This document shows positions 24,796 through 32,600 of a DNA stretch of 45,398 nt, piece after piece. The DNA is from Caldilineaceae bacterium (GTDB lineage Bacteria > Chloroflexota > Anaerolineae > Caldilineales > Caldilineaceae): contig JALHQH010000003.1 in NCBI GenBank assembly GCA_022842065.1, positions 225,348-270,745 of the forward strand, in the 5' to 3' direction. How positions within the stretch are numbered: the first letter of the stretch is position 1; every line of letters begins with the position of its first letter. The translations under genes and the position numbers were made by a program. The notes below the pieces were generated by a model. That model searched no databases. It worked only from the letters and a program-made list of their open reading frames with translations, and was not told where the DNA came from.

Positions 24796-25890
24796 ATGCT
24801 GATTATCGATGCCCATCTCGACCTTTCGATGAATGCGATTCAATGGAATCGCGATCTGTTACTTTCGGCCTACACGATCCGCACCCAGGAACAGCGCACC
24901 GCCGGTAAAGGGCGCGCCCAGGGCACTGTCGCACTACCAGAGATGCGCACAGGACGGATTGCCCTTAGTGTCGCCACGCTAATCGCCCGGTCAACCGGTC
25001 GCCCTGCCCCCCATATTGATTACCCTTCCCCCACGCAAGCCTATGGCATGGCCCACGGCCAACTCGCCTATTATCGGGCGTTGGAGATGGAAGGCCACAT
25101 TCGGATTATCAGTGATCTCGCTGCGCTAGACAGTCATATGGCAGAGTGGGAAGCATGGGATCAAGCGCATCCGGAGCCATTGCCGTTGGAGCAGCACCAG
25201 AGCACACCCCCCTTGGGTTTTGTGATCAGTATGGAAGGGGCGGACCCGATTCTACACCCTGAACAATTAGAAGCTTGGTGGCAGGCAGGGTTGCGGTTGC
25301 TCGGGCCAACTCATTATGGCCCTGGGCGTTATGCCGGTGGCACGGCCACGGAACTTGGGTTGACACCCATCGGCCCGGCGCTATTGCGCGAAATGGAACG
25401 ACTCGGGGTACTGTTGGACCTGACCCACATGTCCGATCAAGCCTTTTGGGAGGCGTTAGAGCATTACCATGGGTTAGTCTTGGCCAGCCATAACAATTGC
25501 CGTGCCCTGGTGCCCCACCAACGGCAATTTAGTGACGCACAGCTTCAGGCGATTTTTGCGCACGATGGGGTGATTGGGGCCGCCTTTGATACCTGGATGT
25601 TGCAGCCGGGTTGGGTGGTCGATACAAGTAGTAATGCCGGGGTGACGATGGAAATGGTGGTCGATCATATTGACCACATCTGTCAGTTGGCCGGCAACAG
25701 TCGCCACGCCGCAATTGGGACTGATCTGGATGGGGGCTATGGCCGCGAACAATCCCCTTGCGACCTCGATACGATTGCCGATCTACAAAAATTACAGGGG
25801 ATGTTGGCAAAACGTGGTTATCTGGCCGCGGATATTGCCGCCATTTTACATGGTAACTGGCTACGCTTGCTGCGGCAGGCGTGGGGTTAA
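24796..25890 (+). CDS. Membrane dipeptidase-like M19 family peptidase
   Basis: The 364-residue protein has all zinc ligands of the renal dipeptidase family: HxD in IIDAHLDL (7-9 region), Glu in FVISMEGAD, His in LLDLTHMSD, His in LASHNNCRAL and Asp in AIGTDLDGGYG. These enzymes cleave dipeptides, often with a D-residue at the C-terminal side, and some act on beta-lactams or D-acyl amino acids. No signal peptide is present, so it is probably cytoplasmic. GGGAG lies about 12 bases before the ATG. It heads a run of four same-strand genes, followed by a PHP hydrolase and a D-amino-acid-type PLP enzyme, which suggests turnover of D-residue dipeptides (inference). Confidence 0.92.
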   Translation: MLIIDAHLDLSMNAIQWNRDLLLSAYTIRTQEQRTAGKGRAQGTVALPEMRTGRIALSVATLIARSTGRPAPHIDYPSPTQAYGMAHGQLAYYRALEMEGHIRIISDLAALDSHMAEWEAWDQAHPEPLPLEQHQSTPPLGFVISMEGADPILHPEQLEAWWQAGLRLLGPTHYGPGRYAGGTATELGLTPIGPALLREMERLGVLLDLTHMSDQAFWEALEHYHGLVLASHNNCRALVPHQRQFSDAQLQAIFAHDGVIGAAFDTWMLQPGWVVDTSSNAGVTMEMVVDHIDHICQLAGNSRHAAIGTDLDGGYGREQSPCDLDTIADLQKLQGMLAKRGYLAADIAAILHGNWLRLLRQAWG

Positions 25891-25965
25891 ACCGGACGAT
25901 CCGGCCTGGCAAATTCAGCGCTGACGGCATGCGCCAGGCCGTTCTTTATACCTTATCGAGAAAGC

Positions 25966-26044
25966 AGAGAAACATGGCACAATTGTGTACTGCGCATCAG
26001 GGGATGCGCAGTACACAATTGTGCCAACTCTACATGTTTTCTCT
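25966..26044. repeat. Long two-tier hairpin, 23-bp perfect inner stem
   Basis: Inner arms 25976-25998 and 26003-26025 (GGCACAATTGTGTACTGCGC...) pair perfectly around a 4-base AGGG loop. After an internal loop, outer arms AGAGAAACAT (25966-25975) and ATGTTTTCTCT (26034-26044) pair with one extra base. It lies between the M19 and PHP genes and could separate their transcripts. It shares GCACAATTGTG with the terminator at 15947-15974. Confidence 0.8.
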
Positions 26045-26115
26045 ATTAGAACTGACGCAGCGAAAGTGTACGCAAGTTCTATTCTATAAGTTCTATTCTG
26101 CGAGAAAGAAGAACA

Positions 26116-27018
26116 ATGCAGCAACTACCTTTTAACCAGCCCGGTCGCTTCTGGAAGGGCAACCTGCACACCCATAGCACGCACTCTGATGGGGTCCACG
26201 ATGCGGCCGCCGTCTGCCAACGTTACCGCGAAGCGGGGTATGATTTTATCGCGCTCACCGATCACTTTCTGCCCCGCTACAGCTACCCGATTGTTGATAC
26301 ACGCCCCTGGCGCAGTGCGGATTTTACGACGATTATTGGCGCGGAACTGCATACCGACCGCACCGAAATGGGCGAGATCTGGCACATCCTGGCCGTGGGG
26401 CTACCACTTGATTTTGCCCAAACTGGGGAAAATGAATCTGCCGTCGCGCTAGCGGCGCGCGCCATGCAGGCTGGGGCCTATGTTGCAGTTGCCCACCCCA
26501 ATTGGTACACCTTGACCGAACGCGATATCGAGACCTTAGGGCTAGTCGATGCGATTGAAGTCTTCAATGGGGTGGCCGCCGACCACAACGATTGTGCTGA
26601 TAGTTGGGCGATTGCCGATGTCATGCTCGGGCGTGGACACCACTACCTGGTGTGCGCCACGGACGATTTCCACGGTTCCAAACAGCGCAATGACTTTCGC
26701 CGTGGCTGGGTGATGGTAAAAAGTGAGACATTAACCCCGGACGCGCTCTTGGCAGCACTGAAAGCCGGCCACTACTATTCAAGTACCGGGGCCGAACTTT
26801 ATGACATTGCCCTTGATGCCAATCGTCAACTCACCGTGCGCTGCTCCCCAGCCGATCGGGTCTTTATCAGCGGCAAGGGGAGTCGGTCAACCGCCATGAC
26901 AGGCAACAGTAATGTGGTCTTTACATTTGACTTGGCAAACTTTGACAGCCCTTACTACCGCGTAACGGTGCGGGATGCCAAAGGGAGCCGCGCCTGGTCC
27001 AATCCGATTTGGTTTTAA
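26116..27018 (+). CDS. PHP-domain metal-dependent hydrolase
   Basis: A 300-residue protein with the complete PHP metal set: NLHTHSTHSDG near 16-26, ALTDHF near 52, GAELHTD near 76, VAHPNWY near 130 and CATDDFHGS near 184. The fold is a distorted TIM barrel binding up to three metal ions, used in phosphoesterases and in the proofreading domain of bacterial DNA polymerases; a stand-alone copy is most likely a phosphoesterase (substrate unknown). The C-terminal 90 residues form a beta-rich module (RVFISGKGSRSTAM, YYRVTVRDAKGSRAWSNPIW) seen in CehA-like PHP proteins. The ATG follows AAGAAGAAC. Confidence 0.88.
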   Translation: MQQLPFNQPGRFWKGNLHTHSTHSDGVHDAAAVCQRYREAGYDFIALTDHFLPRYSYPIVDTRPWRSADFTTIIGAELHTDRTEMGEIWHILAVGLPLDFAQTGENESAVALAARAMQAGAYVAVAHPNWYTLTERDIETLGLVDAIEVFNGVAADHNDCADSWAIADVMLGRGHHYLVCATDDFHGSKQRNDFRRGWVMVKSETLTPDALLAALKAGHYYSSTGAELYDIALDANRQLTVRCSPADRVFISGKGSRSTAMTGNSNVVFTFDLANFDSPYYRVTVRDAKGSRAWSNPIWF

Positions 27019-27102
27019 CTATAGACATGACTGCCCCAAGTCACCCATCGTGCCCCGACGTGTGACCTGATGTAGTCCCAATCGAAATACAAGGTAATCT
27101 TC

Positions 27103-28191
27103 ATGAGTGAAATTGGTCTCGCCAAAACAGAACTTGACACACCGATCCTGTGGGTCGAGTTAGATCGACTAGAACGTAATATCAGCGCGTTGGCGGCGCA
27201 CTTTCGTCAAGCAGGGGTCAACTGGCGACCCCATACCAAAGGCATTAAAACCCCAGCCATTGCCCACAAACTGCTAGCCGCCGGTGCGATGGGGGTGACC
27301 TGCGCCAAGTTGGGCGAGGCAGAAGTCATGGCGGCAGCAGGCATTCGTGACATCCTGGTGGCCAACCAGATCGTTGGCCCGCATAAGATCACGCGACTGG
27401 TTAACCTCTGTGCCCAAGTCGATGTTAAGGTCGCGGTGGATCACATTGACAATGTGCAAGCGATTGGGGCGGCAGCCACCGCAAAAGGAGTAACGGCCGG
27501 GGTTATCATTGAACTCAATACCGGCATGCATCGCGCAGGGGTGGAAGCTGGTGCGGAAACAGTCGCCCTTGCCCGTCAGATCACGGCGACGCCCGGCGTA
27601 CGGTTGGCCGGCCTGATGAGTTGGGAGGGACACACCCTGGAGCATCAAGATCCCGAGCGCAAGCGCCAGGGCATTGAGACCGCGATCGCGGCATTGACGA
27701 CGACAGCACAACAGTGTCGGGATGCCGGCATGGCGGTGGAGATTGTCAGCGCCGGCGGTAGCGGCACCTATCAGATCACCCCGTTTCTGCCTGGTGTCAC
27801 CGAGATTCAGGCTGGTGGCGCGATCTATTGCGATATGACCTACCAGGGCTGGGGCGTGGCCCTGGAGCCGGCCCTCTTTGTGCGCTCGATGGTCACCAGC
27901 CGGCCCACCCCCCAACGGATCATCTGTGATGCCGGCTTTAAGACCCTGCCGCGCGGCTTTGCCAGCCCGCAGCCCGTGGCACTTGATCAGGTTGACAAGG
28001 TGGTCTTCTCCGCCGAACATGGCATCATTACCCTCACCGCACCCAACCAGACCCTTAAAGTAGGGGATGGGCTTGACTTTATCGTCGGTTATAGCGATGC
28101 CACCGTCTGTCTGCATGATCAGATCTATGGGATCCGCAATGATCGAGTTGAGGCGGTTTGGCCGATTTTAGGGCGCGGGAAGTTGCGATAG
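27103..28191 (+). CDS. D-threonine aldolase / D-serine dehydratase-like PLP enzyme
   Basis: The 362-residue protein is an alanine-racemase-fold type III PLP enzyme. The Schiff-base Lys is K46 in WRPHTKGIKTP. Other blocks are IELNTGMHRAGV, GLMSWEGHTL, VSAGGSGTYQ (phosphate grip), IQAGGAIYCDMTYQ and SAEHGIITL. In D-threonine aldolases a C-terminal His-x-Asp binds the catalytic divalent metal; here the corresponding place reads GYSDATVCLHD, with Tyr in place of His while Asp is kept. It may have altered metal use or a different reaction. A D-amino acid lyase or dehydratase role is likely; the exact substrate is not. It is 84 bases from the PHP gene upstream. Confidence 0.85.
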   Translation: MSEIGLAKTELDTPILWVELDRLERNISALAAHFRQAGVNWRPHTKGIKTPAIAHKLLAAGAMGVTCAKLGEAEVMAAAGIRDILVANQIVGPHKITRLVNLCAQVDVKVAVDHIDNVQAIGAAATAKGVTAGVIIELNTGMHRAGVEAGAETVALARQITATPGVRLAGLMSWEGHTLEHQDPERKRQGIETAIAALTTTAQQCRDAGMAVEIVSAGGSGTYQITPFLPGVTEIQAGGAIYCDMTYQGWGVALEPALFVRSMVTSRPTPQRIICDAGFKTLPRGFASPQPVALDQVDKVVFSAEHGIITLTAPNQTLKVGDGLDFIVGYSDATVCLHDQIYGIRNDRVEAVWPILGRGKLR

Positions 28192-28197
28192 GCTGGA

Positions 28198-28281
28198 GAT
28201 GAAGCGCGTCGTGAGGTCGCGTAGTCGTGAGGTCGTGTGGTCCAGACCATGCGACTACGCGACCTCACGACGCGCTTCATC
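28198..28281. repeat. Inverted repeat with 30-bp perfect arms
   Basis: Arms 28198-28227 and 28252-28281 match at all 30 positions (GATGAAGCGCGTCGTGAGG...). The left arm and loop contain the word CGTGAGGTCG twice, so the arm itself has a quasi-tandem structure. It starts 7 bases past the PLP enzyme stop and may terminate its transcript. Confidence 0.85.
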
Positions 28282-28305
28282 GTTACTTGGTCGTTACCCA
28301 GAAAC

Positions 28306-28389
28306 GTAACTACTCAGCCTGCCTGCTCCTAGCCAGTTCGTGACTGTGGCGCCAGTCAGTGACTGGCTAGGAGCGGCCTGAGTAGTTAC
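28306..28389. repeat. Second hairpin with flanking direct repeats
   Basis: GTAACTACTCAG (28306-28317) pairs with 28378-28389, and inside, GCTCCTAGCCAGT pairs with ACTGGCTAGGAGC. The hairpin is overlapped by a direct repeat, GTTACCCAGAAAC, at 28293-28305 and 28385-28397. It is 25 bases upstream of the next gene's start codon. Confidence 0.75.
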
Positions 28390-28414
28390 CCAGAAACAAA
28401 ACAAAGGAGCAACC

Positions 28415-29353
28415 ATGCGTTTAGGCGTAGTGGGCATTCTGCCCGCGGATTTTCGTACGATTACCAGCGGCCATCTAGCCGCGATTAAAGCGTTGGGCTT
28501 AACAGCCGCCTGCTTTCACGGTGACGGGGCGGCACTATTTGATGTGCAACTCGAAGAGTGTGCCCCGGTTAAGGCACTCTATGCCGAAGCGGAGATGACG
28601 TTGGCCCAATTTGGGATTGGATATAAGGAATGTCTCTTTGATCCCGATCCAGAGGTACGGGCGCGGGTGATCAGCAAAATTGGGCGTGGCTTAGAAGTGG
28701 GCAAAGCCCTGGGCGCCGGCTGTTGCCTCATCCGCACCGGCAGCTTGGCCCCAAATGGCAACAGTTATAGCCCTTCGCGCCTGAACCATGCCCCTGATTG
28801 CCATGCGCGCTTGTTGGAGACCCTCTCGCGGATCGCCGAGCAGGCGGAAGCGGTAGCGCAGAACGTGGTCATTGAGACCCATGTACTGACAATTCTCAAT
28901 TCACCGGAAATCATCGTCGAGGTCCTCGATCAGGTGGGTTCGGCCCGGATTGGCAGTGTGATGGATTATGTCAATCACTTCCAGACCTTAGATCAGGTCT
29001 ATAACAGCGCGGCGCGCATCAACCGGATCTTTGATGTAATGGAACAGGTCTGCCCCGTCGCCCACTGTAAAGATATTACCGTCAATGACGGCTTTGTCGT
29101 TCATTTCAGTGAAGCAGCACCAGGCGAAGGGGAGCTTGATCTGGCAACCGCATTGCGCCGCTGGCATGCAGCCTATCCCGACGGCTACATGTTACTCGAA
29201 CATCTGACTGCCAAACCATCAACGTCGGTCAACACCGATCCGGTCCATCAGTTGGGTTGGACACCACTAGAAGCAGCCGTTTACGAACGCTATGCCCAAG
29301 CCGCACACCATGTCCACGCCGTTGCCGCCGCCGCCGGCATTCCAATTTATTGA
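28415..29353 (+). CDS. Sugar phosphate isomerase/epimerase-like TIM-barrel protein
   Basis: The 312-residue protein belongs to the xylose-isomerase-like (AP endonuclease 2) superfamily. The four metal ligands are visible: Glu in NVVIETHVL, Asp in GSVMDYVNHF, His in CPVAHCKDI and Glu in YMLLEHL. GEGELDL matches the conserved GxGxxD/E loop. The start MRLGVVGILPADF has AAAGGAG 8 bases upstream. Members isomerise or epimerise sugars, polyols or hydroxy acids; the substrate is not known. It is the last of four plus-strand genes with catabolic enzyme folds and is convergent with the FN3 giant. Confidence 0.88.
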   Translation: MRLGVVGILPADFRTITSGHLAAIKALGLTAACFHGDGAALFDVQLEECAPVKALYAEAEMTLAQFGIGYKECLFDPDPEVRARVISKIGRGLEVGKALGAGCCLIRTGSLAPNGNSYSPSRLNHAPDCHARLLETLSRIAEQAEAVAQNVVIETHVLTILNSPEIIVEVLDQVGSARIGSVMDYVNHFQTLDQVYNSAARINRIFDVMEQVCPVAHCKDITVNDGFVVHFSEAAPGEGELDLATALRRWHAAYPDGYMLLEHLTAKPSTSVNTDPVHQLGWTPLEAAVYERYAQAAHHVHAVAAAAGIPIY

Positions 29354-29363
29354 GTAGATAGAT

Positions 29364-29410
29364 GGGTGGTTAGTTGGTTGGTTAGGTTCGCGCGCACCAA
29401 CTATCCACCC
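29364..29410. repeat. Hairpin made of GGTTAGTTGG words
   Basis: GGGTGGTTAGTTGGT (29364-29378) pairs with 29396-29410 with one mismatch. The left arm continues as GGTTGGTTAGG, a quasi-tandem of the same word. It sits between convergent genes and may be a bidirectional terminator. Confidence 0.65.
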
Positions 29411-29417
29411 ACCCAAC

Positions 29418-29611
29418 TCTACTGAGATCAGAATGAGAACCGGAGTTCCACCCCTCCCGCGTCTAGAAGCGGTTGCCTTTTAGGCGCGCTCCCCAGGTGA
29501 GGGAAGCGTTGGTTCCTCAGCCCCGAGACTGTTCCGCCCCCAACCTGCACCCAAAGGGTACCTGGGCTAGGAGGGGGTTAAAACGCCGCTTTTCAAATCA
29601 ATCTTAGTATA
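29418..29611. mobile_element. MITE-like element, copy B
   Basis: It contains TGAGAACCGGAGTT (29434-29447), identical to copy A at 24560-24573, preceded by TACTGAGATCAGAA. The right end TTTCAAATCAATCTTAGTATA resembles copy A's right end. The interior differs from copy A and includes CCACCCCTCC against GGAGGGGGTT pairing. Like copy A it is bordered by AACCAACTAAC-type words. Confidence 0.45.
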
Positions 29612-29661
29612 ACGAACCAACTAACGAACCATCCCCCCAACTATCTATCCACCTACCATCA

Positions 29662-32600
29662 CTACTTACTCACGACAGGCAAATAGATAAAGTACGAAAA
29701 GTTGGGGTTTGAGGTTGGCGGTGGGCCAACCAAGGCAAAGTCGACAGTGAGATTAGAATTGGCATCGGGTGTGCCACGCCCATCATCACCGGGTGTTTTA
29801 GAGACAGTGTGCGTTTCAGCAGTCGGCTCATCGGTGCTTAGCATGATTACGCCACTGGTGATGCCTTGGGTGGCTAGCTCACTGCTATCGATGCCGTTGT
29901 CATTCAGATCGACATTTTGGTTAGGATCAACTTCCTGAAATAGCCCGGTGCCGTGACGGTAATTCTGCAAGATCCCACCGGCCGCAAAGTTGCTAGCCGC
30001 CAGGCGCACCTGATAATTACCGATCATCAGGTTGCTAAACAGGTAAAAACCTTTCTGCGTCTGGGTTGCAGTGTTAAGGGAGGCACCGGTGCCGTCCAGT
30101 AATTCGAGCACCACCCCATCGGGGACAGGCTTTTCAGTCGCCTCATAGAGGCCATTATTGTTCGCATCGACCCAGACAAAGTTACCCAGCGAAAACGCAA
30201 TATCCTGCACCCGCACCAGGCCATCAGCATAGGGGCCCGGTTTGCCATCTTCATCGATAACCCGGACACGCCAAAAATATTGCGCGTTGGGTAAGTCTAT
30301 CGTGGGTGTATATTTGGTATTCTCCGTCTTCGCCGTCACTTTAATTGGACTGTTAAAAAGCGGCTCATCATCAATGAGGATCTCGTATTGGGCGGCACCA
30401 TCAACCGGTACCCACTCAAAACTTGTCGTTCTGGTCATGATACTGTTTTGCGTTGGGCTGAGCAGCGTTGGCGTCAGATACTCTTTATAAAATTGCTGCG
30501 GTGCACTGTAGGTGCCGATCTTTTTGTTATCGATCATTACGGCAACCCGCCAATACCAAGTGCCGTCGCTAAGACTCTTGCTATCCGGTAGAGTCAGGGA
30601 AGTCGCCGTCGTCACAAAGGATTCGACTGAGCCAAAGTTGGGATCAGCCGAGATCTCCAGTCGGTAAAGAGCGGTTGCCACCCGTGGTTGCACGGTCGGC
30701 GTCAACACGGTCGTCCAGGCAAAGGTGGGTTGCTGATTCACAATCTTGCCATTAATGGGCGCAAGCGGTGTGGGTGTTAGCGACTGTTTGGTAAAGGTCA
30801 TGGTTGGTGTCCAGTGGCCAAGCACCTTGTCGGAACGGCGCACAGCAACGCGCCAATAGTAAATCCCATCCGGTAGCGGCTCGATAGGGGTAAAGCTGGT
30901 ACCGTCAATCTTTTTATTGAGCAGGATCGGCGTGCTAAAGTTAGCGTCATCATCAACTTGAATGGTATAACCGGAGGCACCTTCCACTCGATCCCACCAA
31001 AAGGAAGGGGTTGTCTCCGCCAGGTTGCCAGTAGAAAGCTGTGGATTGCCCACCTGACGGCTATCCAATTTAAAGCGGGTAGCCGGCGACCAGGTGCCGT
31101 AATCAAATTGCGACGCAGTGCTCGTGTAACGTTCATGGCGTAATCGCACGCGCCAATAGTAGCTCTCATTATCGCCGTAGGCAATGGCGGGCTGGAAAGT
31201 CGTGGTCAAGAAACTATTGAATGGATCCGTAACACTCTCACTCAACTCCCAACTCTGGACCAGATCGGTAAATTTGCTATCGCGCGCGACCTGGACTTCA
31301 TAGCCGTCGTTGGAACTGCTATAGGATAACCGCCAGCGCATGGGTGGCACATCATAATGGACCATTGGGTTGGTCAACGGCGTGTCGAGCGGATAAAGCG
31401 GCATTAGCATATTGCTAAGCAGCGCAACATGACTTACGCGATTGTCACTTTGGGGTGGTGTACTATCCAGCATGCCGGTCTGGTCATCATCATTGCTGCT
31501 GAGCAATGCAACCCCAATGCTGCCGGCAAACTCTTCGGCCGCAGTACCAATTGAGGTGTGGGGCACAAGTAGTTGCACCGAATTCAGTTGATCATCGAAC
31601 CACGCATCGCCACCTTTGCTGTTAAGGGATTCGGCTGGGCCCCACATATTGCCGAACCAAGTGTACATCAGAATGTCAGTTGGTGCCAGCAGATTGTCAA
31701 CGCGTTCAATCACAATGACATACTCGGGCAAGTAGAGACTATCAGTCACAATTGGTTTGCCGAGTGGATCAACGGTGCCGCCGGAACCAGCGAGATGATC
31801 GATATCAATATAAAGCAGGTACTTTACCGTGTTGTTCACAAAGGGACTTGCCCCAAAGGCAAAGATCCAGTTAAAGTTGTCTGGGGTCAGTGGATAAAGG
31901 GGATCGCGCAGTTCGATCCGATTCAGCATGACATGTAGATCACCTACCGCATAATCATCCTGCGTGGTCACTGTGCTGCTTGCCACGTAAGTCAATACCG
32001 GCGTGTAGACCGTAGTTGTCGACAACAATGTGCTAGGATAGGGGGGTGGAACGAAATCAAAGCGATTACCCATCATCACTTCTTGCGAGAGATGAAAATG
32101 GCGTACTTCACTCCACTCACTGATGGGCTGATTGGCATTATCCTCGGCGCGCACGCGCCAGAAGTAGCTATCAAACGGCATGGGGTCACGTCGCCCCTGC
32201 CACGGCGCATAGTTGACAAATTGGGCAAGCGCTTCATCCACAATGGTGGTAAAGCCGGCATCGGTGCTAAGCTGCACGCGATAGTGATCAACGCCGCCAA
32301 TCGGTAACCACCCCAACATCGGCGCAGAGCCCACCGCTTCAAAACGATCGCGCGGATAGATGAGCGTCATGGCCGTGGCATAAGGTCTTTCGGTCACACT
32401 CCGATCAATTCGCGTCTTCCAGACATGATCAACGCCCAGCGGGATGTTGTTCTTCATCATGGCACGTACACGCCAGTAGTAAAGACGCGCATCCTCCAAA
32501 TTAATAAAGGGATTGGCCTGGGTCGGGGCGGCAAAAAGGCCGGTGGTCTCAACCTGAAAACGGACATCGCTGAAGAAGGGATCGGCAGCCACCGTTAGCT

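Larger units (their letters stand above)
29354..29661. other. Convergent gap with word-built hairpin and second MITE-like element
   Basis: The gap contains the hairpin at 29364-29410, the MITE-like copy B at 29418-29611 and a low-complexity tail of CCAACTAACGAACCATCC type. No gene is recognised. Confidence 0.55.
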
